Assembly (NCBI GenBank): GCA_036704045.1
Contig: DATNQM010000019.1
Span: forward strand, 1-64,000
Direction: 5' to 3'
DNA from: Ancylothrix sp036704045
Lineage (GTDB): Bacteria > Cyanobacteriota > Cyanobacteriia > Cyanobacteriales > Oscillatoriaceae
Length of the DNA stretch: 64,000 bases
Within the stretch, counting starts at the first letter, position 1. Every line of letters begins with the position of its first letter. The notes under the pieces were generated by a model. The model was not told the DNA's origin, did not search any database, and worked only from the letters and a program-made list of their open reading frames with translations. Positions 18,431-27,091 of this stretch are shown piece by piece. The position numbers were made by a program, and so were the translations under genes.

Positions 18431-18661
18431 ATGGAAATAGCAAAAATCGGCAGAGAAGGAACAAACCAAATCATCATTTTACCAGAAGAATTTCACTTGT
18501 CCGGCAGTCAAGTTTATATCAAAAAAATAGGTAACGTCCTGATTCTAATTTCCCAAGATAACCCTTGGCTTTCCCTATTTGATAGCTTAGACAAATTCTC
18601 CCATGACTTTATGGATACCAGAGAGCAACCACCTATCCAAAGTCGTGAGGAACTGTTTTAA
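18431..18661 (+). CDS. vapB: VapB-type antitoxin (AbrB/SpoVT-like)
   Basis: The 76-residue protein has the swapped-hairpin DNA-binding start of VapB antitoxins (AKIGREGTNQIIILPEEF, then VYIKKIGNVLIL). An acidic C-terminal tail follows, which in this family wraps around the VapC toxin. Its stop codon overlaps the ATG of the next frame (TAATG at 18659-18663), the standard translational coupling of vapBC operons. The toxin gene downstream is truncated, so this antitoxin is probably an orphan remnant, though it may still bind DNA or counter other VapC toxins in the genome. Confidence 0.8.
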   Translation: MEIAKIGREGTNQIIILPEEFHLSGSQVYIKKIGNVLILISQDNPWLSLFDSLDKFSHDFMDTREQPPIQSREELF

Positions 18662-18813
18662 TGAAATTTTTACTCGATACCAACATCTGTATTTATATTA
18701 TCAAGCGTAAACCTCAACAAGTATTAGAGCGATTTCAAACCTTAAATTCCTTCAAAAAACCCCCTACCAAGCCATCGCCAAACCATCCGCACGGGGCTCA
18801 CTTCCAGCCATAA
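18661..18813 (+). pseudogene. vapC: VapC toxin remnant (PIN-domain N-terminus only)
   Basis: The frame starts in a one-base overlap with vapB and reads MKFLLDTNICIYIIKRKP followed by a short helix ending near LERF. This is the first strand and the first catalytic aspartate of a PIN ribonuclease. Family resemblance ends at about codon 25 (near 18735). The frame then runs into the 3' end of the opposite gamma-glutamyltransferase gene and stops at 18813. A complete VapC needs about 130 residues and three or four acidic residues, so this product cannot be an active nuclease. Deletion or rearrangement at this point is the simplest explanation. Confidence 0.8.
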
Positions 18814-20380
18814 AAACCCCATTTTCCCTCACAATAATCTGCCCCCTACCAAACTGGCCGGTTTCCGCCACATCCGAACCATCCCTCAAATCGTCCTTAA
18901 CTACATCATGCCCACGCCGCTGTAAACTCTCAATAATTGACTCCGAAACCCCCGACTCTACCAACACTAAATTCCCTTCAATAAACTGCCAACGAGGCGC
19001 ATCTAAAGCCGCCTGTGGGTTCATTTCATAATCAGCCATATTCACAACCATCTGTAAATGTCCCTGGGGCTGCATTGGCCCACCCATCACCCCAAAAGGC
19101 CCCACCGGCACCCCCTCCCTTGTGAGAAAACCAGGGATAATTGTGTGATAAGCACGCTTCCCAGGGCTATACTCATTGGGATGTCCCTCCTCCAAACTAA
19201 ACCCAAAACCCCTATTTTGTAAAGAAATACCCGTCCCCGGCACCACAACCCCACTGCCAAAACCCATATAATTTGATTGTATAAACGAAACCATCAAATC
19301 CCCATCCGCCGCCGCCAAATATACAGTCCCCCCCTTCGGCAAACCCGGCACCGCCAAACTAATCGCTTTTTCTGTTATTAATTCAGCCCGTTTTTTCCCA
19401 TAATTCTTATCAAGCAACTCCTCAACCTCCACCTGCATAAAATCTGCATCCGCAACGTGCCGTTTCACATCAGCAAAAGCCAATTTTATAGCCTCAATTT
19501 GTAAATGATAACTCTCCACAGACTCGCGGGGATATTGCGAAATATCGAAATTTTCCAAAATATTTAACGCTATTAAAGCAGCAATTCCTTGCGTATTTGG
19601 CGGCATTTCCCATACCGTTAAATCCCGGTAATTTGTATTAATAGGTGTCACCCAATCCGCCTGGTGTGCTACCAAATCCTCCCGCCTCAAAAAACCCCCA
19701 GTTTCCGCCGCATAATTTGCAATCTTTTCTGCCAACTTCCCCTTATAAAAACTTTCTCCCCCACTCGTTGCAATTTCCCGCAACGTCTTTGCATGAGCCA
19801 TGCTTCCCCAAATTTCCCCCGCCGCCGGTGCGCGGTTATTTCTAAAAAACACCTCTTTTAAAGGTGTAAAAATTGTGTTATTTAAAGGCAAATAAATCTG
19901 CTCTGCACGTTTCCAATACTCAGCCACCACCGGTGACACAGGATAACCCTCCTCAGCATACCGGATGGCCGGTTCAAACAACCGCTCAAAAGGCAACCGG
20001 CCCCAACGTTCCCATAGCGCCTGCCACGCCGAAACCGCCCCCGGCACCGTCACCGGCAACCAACCATAGGGCGATTGCATACCACAAAATACCTTTTTTG
20101 TCAAGTTTTGGGGGCTTTTTCCCGAACCATTTAAGCCATGCAGCTTACCATCCCACACCAGCGCAAACGCATCCGAACCTATTCCATTTGCAGTCGGTTC
20201 CACCACCGTCAAAGTCACCGCCATCGCCACCGCCGCATCCACCGCATTCCCGCCCGCCTGCAACATTTCCATCCCTGCGGCTGCTGCTAGGGGTTGGCCG
20301 GTGGCCACCGCACCCCGACAACCCATAATCACACGCCGCGTCGAAGAATATGGATAATTGCTTAAATTATTTAAATTCAT
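18764..20380 (-). CDS. ggt: Gamma-glutamyltransferase
   Basis: An Ntn-hydrolase that cleaves or transfers the gamma-glutamyl group of glutathione and related peptides after self-cleavage into two subunits. The 538-residue protein shows the large-subunit start (GAVATGQPLAAAAGMEML, AGGNAVDAAVAMAVTL). The predicted nucleophile is the threonine in GGTVYLAAADG at about residue 352. Substrate-site motifs of the small subunit follow (NYMGFGSGVVVPGTGI and MGGPMQPQGH). No clear signal peptide is visible, and the N-terminus begins close to the catalytic fold. Some cyanobacterial members act in the cytoplasm or periplasm on other gamma-glutamyl compounds. The 3' end overlaps the vapC remnant on the other strand. 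Confidence 0.92.
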   Translation of the reverse strand: MNLNNLSNYPYSSTRRVIMGCRGAVATGQPLAAAAGMEMLQAGGNAVDAAVAMAVTLTVVEPTANGIGSDAFALVWDGKLHGLNGSGKSPQNLTKKVFCGMQSPYGWLPVTVPGAVSAWQALWERWGRLPFERLFEPAIRYAEEGYPVSPVVAEYWKRAEQIYLPLNNTIFTPLKEVFFRNNRAPAAGEIWGSMAHAKTLREIATSGGESFYKGKLAEKIANYAAETGGFLRREDLVAHQADWVTPINTNYRDLTVWEMPPNTQGIAALIALNILENFDISQYPRESVESYHLQIEAIKLAFADVKRHVADADFMQVEVEELLDKNYGKKRAELITEKAISLAVPGLPKGGTVYLAAADGDLMVSFIQSNYMGFGSGVVVPGTGISLQNRGFGFSLEEGHPNEYSPGKRAYHTIIPGFLTREGVPVGPFGVMGGPMQPQGHLQMVVNMADYEMNPQAALDAPRWQFIEGNLVLVESGVSESIIESLQRRGHDVVKDDLRDGSDVAETGQFGRGQIIVRENGVFMAGSEPRADGLAMAW

Positions 20381-21089
20381 CGCAGAAGTAAACCTGAAAC
20401 TAACAACTTTTTATAGATACTTAAATTATCACTCCACCAACCCAAGCCAATTTAAAAAACTTTACATTTTTAAGCAGCTAACCGTGTCAAGCAACTGTTC
20501 TCCGAACTTATAAAACTCATAATACTTCGTTTATAGTAATTCCGAACTCTTGAATTTTGACTTGTATCCAGCAACCACCATTTTTAGCATCCACAGCAGT
20601 TCACTTTAAAAAATTAACCTTGATACTTACAAAACTTTACATTTATCCTCTAAACTTTGTCAGCGGAACAAATTAGATTCAGTAAAAAATCAACCCTAAA
20701 AACATAAGATAACTTCACCCAAATTGGCACAAAAATCGGCAAAAAATCCTGAAACCTATCGATTTACGAAATATAGTCATAAAAACTAACTTCAAAAAAC
20801 ACTTATATCCGCACCAGCAAATATACCATCCCACCAAGATATTTTTTAAACCCCCAACACCTAAAAATCTAACTTTGTGTAAAATTTATGTTAAATTAAT
20901 CCAAAATTTTACACAAACATTGCCCAAATATGATAGATCAATAATAGCCCAGTTAAAGTCCCTATCTAGCCCCAAATCTTTAGGGCTACAAACTCAAAAA
21001 AATAAACAACTAAAATTTTTTAAAAGTCATTTATTCAGCCAAAAGCGGCTGGTAAGCCTCCATAAAAAAACATTATAAAAAAAGGCAAA
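20381..21089. other. Divergent intergenic region, no gene recognised
   Basis: About 700 AT-rich bases between ggt (minus) and the cyclase gene (plus). A short phrase, AAAACTTTACATTT, occurs near 20457 and again, slightly changed, near 20633. A 67-codon frame at 20875-21078 is lysine-rich without family resemblance and is rejected. Confidence 0.5.
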
Positions 21090-22988
21090 ATGCCCCTAAA
21101 ACAACAAACACTCTGGTCGCGTTATCTACCTGCTCTAATCACTCTTTTGGTTGGCACAGGGTTTTCCATTGTAGCATTTTTAATCGTCTGGCGCTGGGAA
21201 AACAACCGCCGAGAATACGAATTTAACCGTTATACAGACACCGTAGGCACAGCCTTAGAACAAAACTTTAAAAACGAACTCCAAGTGCTTCCTTACATCA
21301 AAAACTTTTTTTTAGCCTCAAGAAAAATAGAAGCACAAGAATTTATAGCCTTTATTGGAGAAACACCCCAAGACGAACATCGTAGCCTAAGCTTTTTAGC
21401 CTGGGTACCAAAAGTAACAAACCCTCAACGCATCAACTACGAAACCGAAAACAACTTTCAACCCAACTTTGAAATCCGCGAAACCAACTCAAAAGGTGAA
21501 CTGATCAGATCCCCAGAGCGAGACCAATACTTTCCAATTTATTACATCACCGACTACGACAAAAATCAACAAATTCTAGGCTTCGATCTTGCCTCACAAC
21601 CGGCTTACCAGCGCTTGATCGAACACGCCACAGACACCGGCATCCTGACAGTCAGTAGCAACATCAACCTCAGCAACCAAAAAAACCCAGACATCGGACT
21701 ACTAGCCATCCAACCCGTCTATCGATCAGGCGTAACCCCCACCACCAGGCGCGAAAACCTAAAAGGCTTCGTGATCGCAGTATTTCGCATTAACGATATC
21801 TTTAAAACAGCCCTTGCCAACAAAGGAGCAGGCAACCTCGATCTTTATCTTGCCGAACAACCAGACCCTAACAAACCACCAGCATCAGACCAAGAATTTA
21901 TCGCCTTCTATGACTCATCCACAAAAAAAGTCCTAGAATTTCTAAACACCCAAACATTCCTCACAACCAACAAAAAACCAAACCAAGCCATAGGAACCAA
22001 AAAAATCGAATTTGGCGGACGCAAATGGAAATTATACCTGCTCTCCACCCCCAAATACGAGCAGATCCAAACCAAAACCTGGCGTTCCTGGGCTATCTTA
22101 ATCGCCGGCCTCCTCTGGACAAACATCCCCGTCACCTACCTCCTCACCTCCCTATCTCGCCAACAACAAATCGAAAAACTCGCCCGTGAACGCACCCTCC
22201 AAGCCGAAAAACTCCAAGAAGCCCTACAACAACTCTCCCAAGAACAAGAAAAATCAGAGAGACTCCTACTAAACATATTGCCTGGGCCCATTGCCCAACG
22301 CCTCAAACAACAGCCCGACATCATCGCCGATAGTTTCCCAGAAGTTACCGTACTATTTGCAGATATCGTTGGCTTCACCCAACTTGCCGGCAGAATTTCC
22401 GCCTCCCAACTTGTCGAAGTCCTCAACGATATTTTTTCCGCCTTTGACCGGCTTACCCAAATTTACGGACTCGAAAAAATCAAAACCATTGGCGACGCCT
22501 ACATGGTCGTTGGCGGCTTACCCACCCCAACCCTCGATCACGCCAGCGCCATAGCTGAATTTGCCCTAGCCATGCAGCAAGAAATCAATTTATTTAACAC
22601 CCAACGCAGCGAAAACTTCCATCTCCGCATCGGTATTCACACCGGCCCCGTCATTGCCGGAGTCATCGGCACCAACAAATTCATCTACGATCTTTGGGGT
22701 GATACCGTCAATATCGCCTCCCGTATGGAATCTCATGGCATCCCCGACAGCATCCAAGTCACCCAAACCACCTACCTCCTCCTCAAAGACCAATTCGACT
22801 TTGAAATACGCGGCGAGATTCCTATCAAAGGCAAAGGCCAAATGACAACCTACCTCCTCACCGGCAAACGTTGCCTCTCCCATGAGCCCCTCCAACTCCC
22901 CCCAAATCAACCATTACAATATTTCCATCCTCCCAAAAATCCTAACCCTATTCAAGTTCAGTCCGCTATTATTCCCAAAACCTCCTAA
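21090..22988 (+). CDS. Membrane adenylate cyclase with CHASE sensor domain
   Basis: The 632-residue class III nucleotide cyclase has a membrane helix near residues 12-36. An extracytoplasmic CHASE-type sensor domain (about 60-300) follows, then a second helix (AILIAGLLWTNIPVTYLL), a coiled coil, and the catalytic domain from about residue 400. The catalytic metal aspartates are in LFADIVGFT and the following GDAYMVVGG region. The lysine of EKIKTIGDAYM and the aspartate of YDLWGDTVNIASRM are the residues that select ATP over GTP, so the product should be cyclic AMP. The ligand of the CHASE domain is unknown. In cyanobacteria such enzymes feed motility and light signalling. It is a single-gene unit. 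Confidence 0.92.
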   Translation: MPLKQQTLWSRYLPALITLLVGTGFSIVAFLIVWRWENNRREYEFNRYTDTVGTALEQNFKNELQVLPYIKNFFLASRKIEAQEFIAFIGETPQDEHRSLSFLAWVPKVTNPQRINYETENNFQPNFEIRETNSKGELIRSPERDQYFPIYYITDYDKNQQILGFDLASQPAYQRLIEHATDTGILTVSSNINLSNQKNPDIGLLAIQPVYRSGVTPTTRRENLKGFVIAVFRINDIFKTALANKGAGNLDLYLAEQPDPNKPPASDQEFIAFYDSSTKKVLEFLNTQTFLTTNKKPNQAIGTKKIEFGGRKWKLYLLSTPKYEQIQTKTWRSWAILIAGLLWTNIPVTYLLTSLSRQQQIEKLARERTLQAEKLQEALQQLSQEQEKSERLLLNILPGPIAQRLKQQPDIIADSFPEVTVLFADIVGFTQLAGRISASQLVEVLNDIFSAFDRLTQIYGLEKIKTIGDAYMVVGGLPTPTLDHASAIAEFALAMQQEINLFNTQRSENFHLRIGIHTGPVIAGVIGTNKFIYDLWGDTVNIASRMESHGIPDSIQVTQTTYLLLKDQFDFEIRGEIPIKGKGQMTTYLLTGKRCLSHEPLQLPPNQPLQYFHPPKNPNPIQVQSAIIPKTS

Positions 22989-23405
22989 CCACTACGGTGT
23001 ATTTTTTACTACCTACTGTTTCTGATTGTGTTTCCCAAGCCTCCTATTTCTTCACTCAGGCTACTATTCAAACTTTTTTCCCCACTTTTTGGCATCAATT
23101 TTTACTTACAAAATCTCTAATTGTCCGTATAAATACTTATCTTTTTTCAAGAAAAACACAAATTTTAAACATAAAATAAATATGCTAATCTCTAAAAAAT
23201 TAACTAGAAAGTATCCAGCCCTACAAAAACTCCACCGCAAGTCCTTCATAGTTTTATAAATACCCTCCAATAAATTTTGTCCTTATTAAAAAATACCCGT
23301 CACAATCTACTTTTAGTTTAAAATATATGGAACATCCTCACCAGATAACTCCTCAAAAATAAATAAGAGCCTAAAAGCTCCTCCTTCAAAAAGTAGAGAC
23401 TTGCC
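22989..23405. other. Intergenic region, no gene recognised
   Basis: About 415 bases between the cyclase and histidine kinase genes, both on the plus strand. Two short overlapping open frames (22997-23179, 23026-23259) are rich in Phe, Ser and Lys and look like chance frames. No terminator of convincing strength was seen. Confidence 0.5.
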
Positions 23406-24905
23406 GTGTATCAAGACGTAGAAAGCCTATACCATCAAATAGTTATGTCACGAGAAATTAATGCAGCTGTCGTGAATGTAAGCGGACGACAACGTATGTT
23501 GTCTCAGCGAATTGCTTTGTTTAGCTTGAGATTAGTTTGCACTTCCAATCAATTAGAACAAGAAGAAATTCGTCATAGCCTCCTCGACGCTGTGGAATTA
23601 ATGGAGAAATCTCATAACGGTTTACTCTACGGTGATACAAATCTAAAATTACCAGGAAATCCCTCTAAAGAAATTCTCAATCTTTACTTTGAATCGCCTC
23701 ATTACGTCAACGAAAAAGTCCAGCAATATATTCAACAAGCTGCAAAATTAATAACTATTTCTAAGGAAAATTTAAACTTAGAAAATCCCCAATTAAAATA
23801 TATAATAGATGCCGCTGGCGGAGAATTACTAAGCTCTTTAGACGCTGTGGTAAAACAGTACCAAAAAGAAAGCGAAATTAAGCAAAAGACCTTTGAAAAA
23901 ACCTTAGTAGAATTATACAAAAAAAGCCAAGTTGCGGCCAAAGCTGTCCAAAAACGAAATCGGGAACTGAAAGAAACTTTAAATCAATTACAAAAAGCTC
24001 AAGCACATATTATCCAAACAGAAAAAATGTCTTGTTTGGGACAACTATTAGCCGGCGTAGCCCATGAAATTAATAACCCCGTGACTTTTATGTATTGCAA
24101 TATCCATCATGCAGAAAATTATGTTTCTGATGTTGTAGACTTACTTAAACTGTATCAAAAAAATTATCCAAACCCAACTGATGAAATTCAAGAATGTATA
24201 GAATCTATTGATCTTGATTTTTTAATAGAAGACTTACCAAAAGTTATAAGTTCGATGAAAATAGCCTCGGATCGCATTCGTCAAATTGTCTTATCTTTGC
24301 GAAACTTTTCGAGAAAAGATGAAGAAGAAAAAAGAAACACAAATATTCACTCTTGCATAGAAAGCACTCTGTTAATTTTAGAGCATCGCCTCAAAGAAAA
24401 AAGTGATCAAAAAGAAATTAAAATCCTTAAAGAATTTGGAACTTTACCCGAAATAGAGTGTTATGCCGGCCCATTAAATCAAGTATTTATGAATTTGATT
24501 AGTAATGCTTTGGATGCCTTAGAAGAATATCAAAACCATGTCAATTCTTCTGTTTTTATTCCTACCATTGGTATTCGTACAGAAATGACATCTGCTGAAA
24601 AAATTAGAATAGTAGTTTCTGATAATGGCACCGGCATAAGTGAAAACATAAAATCTCGTTTATTTGAACCTTTTTTTACAACAAAACCTGTGGGCCAAGG
24701 CACCGGCTTGGGGCTTTCTATTAGTTATCAAATTATTGTTGAAAAACATGGCGGTTCGCTGAAATGTGTATCTAACCCTGGCCAAGGAACCGAGTTTATA
24801 ATAGAGTTACCAGTACGCCTGAACCAATTTGCTGTGGAAGAATTAGGAACTACTAATACTCAGCCGGTGTTAACTAACCATTTAGACTTCAGCCCCTCTG
24901 CTTAA
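23406..24905 (+). CDS. Soluble histidine kinase with PilJ-type N-terminal sensor domain
   Basis: The 499-residue protein starts with a helical region containing SGRQRMLSQRIA, the signature of the PilJ/NarX-type N-terminal sensor domain. A coiled coil (about 165-200) follows, then the phosphoacceptor motif AGVAHEINNPVTF. The ATPase domain has the N box NLISNALDAL, G1 DNGTGI, an F box in EPFFTTKP, and G2 GTGLGLSIS. No membrane helix is visible, although this sensor domain is usually flanked by two in its relatives. The predicted start is GTG at 23406; an ATG lies 13 codons in. No response regulator is adjacent, so its partner is unknown. Confidence 0.85.
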   Translation: MYQDVESLYHQIVMSREINAAVVNVSGRQRMLSQRIALFSLRLVCTSNQLEQEEIRHSLLDAVELMEKSHNGLLYGDTNLKLPGNPSKEILNLYFESPHYVNEKVQQYIQQAAKLITISKENLNLENPQLKYIIDAAGGELLSSLDAVVKQYQKESEIKQKTFEKTLVELYKKSQVAAKAVQKRNRELKETLNQLQKAQAHIIQTEKMSCLGQLLAGVAHEINNPVTFMYCNIHHAENYVSDVVDLLKLYQKNYPNPTDEIQECIESIDLDFLIEDLPKVISSMKIASDRIRQIVLSLRNFSRKDEEEKRNTNIHSCIESTLLILEHRLKEKSDQKEIKILKEFGTLPEIECYAGPLNQVFMNLISNALDALEEYQNHVNSSVFIPTIGIRTEMTSAEKIRIVVSDNGTGISENIKSRLFEPFFTTKPVGQGTGLGLSISYQIIVEKHGGSLKCVSNPGQGTEFIIELPVRLNQFAVEELGTTNTQPVLTNHLDFSPSA

Positions 24906-25237
24906 AATTATTTGACATTTTTTGTCTCAAAATTTAGCCTTTAAGGTTCACTTAAGTCTGATTTTTAAAAGCAAATTAAACCAGTTCGATTATTTATTTG
25001 GGTTTTGAGTATATCGAACTTCAAGGGCACTAACGTCGGGGCTGTTTTCGTAAATAAAATTTATTAAAAAAACACACCCTGCTTTTTAAAATTATTGCTA
25101 GGATCTTCCTATCAAGTTTGTCGTCTTAGCTGTTTATACTAAGGCGGTGACTGTTCCCCCTCTTTATCTCCTTAAGAAAGCTATTGCCTAATTTTTTAGA
25201 CAGGGAGATAAAAATTTTCTAAGAGAGAGATAGTTTT
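24906..25237. other. Intergenic region upstream of the thioredoxin gene
   Basis: About 330 bases with no gene. The final part carries CAGGGAGATAAAAATTTTC and a purine-rich GAGAGAGA stretch just before the thioredoxin ATG that serves as ribosome site. Nothing else was recognised. Confidence 0.5.
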
Positions 25238-25555
25238 ATGGCAGTTAAAAAAGAGTTTAATAGTTTTGAAGAATTGTTGACCGGTTCGGATGTGCCGGTG
25301 TTGGTAGATTTTTATGCGCCTTGGTGTGGGCCTTGCCAAATGATGGCACCAATTCTTGAACAAGTCAACCAACATTTAAAAAATCGGCTACGAGTTGTCA
25401 AAATTAACACAGATAACTATCCTGAATTAGCCAGCAAATATCGCATCGAAGCTTTACCTACTCTAGTGCTTTTTAAAAACACTCAGCCGGTTGAACGGAT
25501 AGAAGGAGTCGTACAAGCTCAACCATTAGTTCAGCGGTTGCAAGGTTTTATTTAA
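25238..25555 (+). CDS. trxQ: Thioredoxin, y-type (TrxQ-like)
   Basis: A small dithiol-disulfide oxidoreductase of 105 residues. The active site is APWCGPCQMM with Cys30 and Cys33, and the cis-proline loop is EALPTLVLF. The MAVKK start and the CQMMAP active-site surroundings match the y-type thioredoxin of cyanobacteria and plastids (TrxQ of Synechocystis), which mainly supplies electrons to peroxiredoxins. Electrons come from ferredoxin or NADPH thioredoxin reductase. The gene is monocistronic, followed by a hairpin terminator at 25594-25635. Confidence 0.92.
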   Translation: MAVKKEFNSFEELLTGSDVPVLVDFYAPWCGPCQMMAPILEQVNQHLKNRLRVVKINTDNYPELASKYRIEALPTLVLFKNTQPVERIEGVVQAQPLVQRLQGFI

Positions 25556-25593
25556 AGTCATTCCTTAAAGCCTCACCTTCAAAAATTGATATA

Positions 25594-25635
25594 GCGAGAA
25601 ACCTGATTTTTGATAAAAATACCTGGTTTTTCGCA
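25594..25635 (+). terminator. Hairpin terminator of the thioredoxin gene
   Basis: Arms GCGAGAAACCTG and its imperfect complement CTGGTTTTTCGC enclose an AT-rich loop, and a T6 tract follows almost directly. Placed 38 bases after the stop codon. The arms resemble the AAACC...GGTTT hairpins at 33747 and 48771. Confidence 0.6.
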
Positions 25636-25905
25636 TTTTTTGGTTTTTTTCTAACAACATCCCAACCGGCAAAACCATCTCTAATATTTTCAAGTTTTAA
25701 CTATAAAAAAGCGACAAATTATATAGCCATATATTTTTATGATTAAGTTTTTAACAACTTTCAAGAGTAGTATAACAACAGTGAAAACACCCAAAAAATT
25801 AAATTTCCCCTTTCCGCGATAGCTTCTACTAATAAGCATCCTGATTAGACTCTATTCTTTTGTAAAAAAAAATAGCCATCAATAAAATTTAAGCGGACTA
25901 AGAAA

Positions 25906-25941
25906 CGATACCTAGCAAAAACTATTTGCAACTAGGTATCG
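25906..25941 (+). promoter_or_regulatory. Perfect dyad in the leader of the pentapeptide-repeat gene
   Basis: CGATACCTAG (25906-25915) and CTAGGTATCG (25932-25941) are exact complements, ten bases each, around a 16-base centre that itself can pair (CAAA with TTTG). It ends 42 bases before the ATG at 25984. No T tract follows, so it is not an ordinary terminator. A repressor operator or a leader hairpin controlling translation is possible; both are inference. Confidence 0.45.
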
Positions 25942-25983
25942 CTGTATTCAAAAAACATTAAAGCAGGAATTAGGAGCAAAATA

Positions 25984-26790
25984 ATGTCACCAAATAACGC
26001 TCACATCAAACGTTTACTAGAAACAAAACAATGTCAAGGGGGGGATTTAGTTGAAGCAAACTTAGCTCGATTTAGCCTTAATGGTGCTGATCTTTCGGGA
26101 GCAAAACTAATGTTTGCCAACCTAAATGGAGCAAACTTAATCAGCGCGAACCTCAGCGGAGCCGATATAAGTTATGGAAACTTAGTAGGAGCAGAATTAG
26201 TAAAAGCCGACTTAAGCGGAGTAGACGCCAAAGGTATCAACCTCATCGATGCCAAACTCACCAATGTTAACCTCCGAGGCGCAGAATTAACATTTGCCAA
26301 CTTAGTTAACACCAGTCTGCAAAATGCTAACCTCAGCGGAGCCGACTTGCAAGGGGCAAACTTAATTGGAGCCAACTTAGAAGCCGCAAACCTCAGTGGA
26401 GCCAACCTTAGCGGTGTTAACCTCGGAAATTCAAGCCTTGGTGGAGCTAACTTATCCAATGTTAACCTTAGTGAAGCTCGCTTAGTGGGAGCCGATCTCA
26501 GAGATGTCAACCTTAGTGGAGCCGATCTTAGCAGCGCTAACCTACTAAATGCTAACCTCAGCGGAGCTAACCTTACGGGAGTAAATATCACAGGAGCCAA
26601 CCTTAGTAGCGCAAATTTAGAAGGAGCCATAGGGTTGTATATGGATAGTGGCTTATCTAACCGGCCAAAAACTTCGGTCGTCCGAGAGCCAGACAGAGGA
26701 GCAGTAGTTTCCTATCCAAGTTTAGTACCGGCCGCCTCAGCAACAAACAACTCAAAAAGCTTAGGTATTTCCCGTGCGGGATTTAGTTAA
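25984..26790 (+). CDS. Pentapeptide-repeat protein
   Basis: The 268-residue protein consists, from about residue 18 to 215, of A(D/N)LXX pentapeptides such as ANLSG, ADLSG and ANLNG. They fold into a right-handed four-sided beta-helix with hydrophobic Leu/Phe inside. About 35-40 repeats give some nine or ten coils. A non-repetitive C-terminal tail of about 50 residues rich in Ser and Pro follows. No signal peptide is visible, so it is presumably cytoplasmic. Pentapeptide proteins are very common in cyanobacteria and most have no known function; some bind DNA gyrase. Nothing here singles out a specific role. Confidence 0.93.
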   Translation: MSPNNAHIKRLLETKQCQGGDLVEANLARFSLNGADLSGAKLMFANLNGANLISANLSGADISYGNLVGAELVKADLSGVDAKGINLIDAKLTNVNLRGAELTFANLVNTSLQNANLSGADLQGANLIGANLEAANLSGANLSGVNLGNSSLGGANLSNVNLSEARLVGADLRDVNLSGADLSSANLLNANLSGANLTGVNITGANLSSANLEGAIGLYMDSGLSNRPKTSVVREPDRGAVVSYPSLVPAASATNNSKSLGISRAGFS

Positions 26791-27091
26791 CCTGCAACAT
26801 CTCTGTTTTTTTGTGCGGTTAAGGGGTAATACCAACTTAGGCTTTAAAAGCTAACCTATCCTATACCAATTTCCATAATTATTACTACAGTTCCAGGAAG
26901 CCGCACCCCCTAAACCCCCCACCCCCTTATAAAGGGGGGGATTTAGGGGGTATGTGTAGTAGTATTTTATAGATTTGGTATTACTTCAGCGTCTATGGGC
27001 GGTTAAAAAAATAAACCGTTCCTAGGCAAATTCAGCAGCCCCAGAAAAAACCCTTTCTAAATAGGATTTAGTCTAAGTAAAGCAGAGGTTC
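26791..27091. other. Intergenic region occupied by a MITE-like repeat
   Basis: Space between the convergent pentapeptide-repeat and prmA genes. Most of it is the second copy of the dispersed element (26862-26983). A further partial end, TAATACCAACTTA, lies at 26827 and may be a decayed fragment of the same family. Confidence 0.55.
26862..26983 (+). repeat. MITE-like dispersed repeat, copy 2
   Basis: Begins TATACCAATTTCC and ATTATTACTACAGTTCC, as in copy 1 at 5725. The centre is a long C-run/G-run palindrome (CACCCCCTTAT then AAAGGGGGGG). The right end GTAGTAGTATTTTATAG and TTTGGTATTA is an imperfect inverted copy of the left end. About 120 bases, without coding capacity. It lies between convergent genes, where it could also act as a transcription stop. 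Confidence 0.75.

Larger units (their letters stand above)
25556..25983. other. Intergenic region with terminator and leader palindrome
   Basis: Contains the hairpin terminator behind the thioredoxin gene and a perfect 10-base dyad before the pentapeptide-repeat gene, both listed separately. The rest is AT-rich and has no open frame of interest. Confidence 0.5.

Noticed and set aside
19873..20328. 151-codon plus-strand frame opposite ggt
   Set aside because: Pro/Ser/His-rich shadow of the clearly conserved gamma-glutamyltransferase gene.
20875..21078. 67-codon lysine-rich open frame before the cyclase
   Set aside because: AT-rich chance frame; no domain, and it would sit within the cyclase leader.
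22997..23259. Two overlapping short frames after the cyclase
   Set aside because: Phe/Ser/Lys-rich low-complexity products in competing frames, no ribosome site.
26172..26630. 152-codon minus-strand frame opposite the pentapeptide-repeat gene
   Set aside because: Regular Leu/Ala/Pro/Arg pattern is the mirror of the pentapeptide codons, not a real protein.
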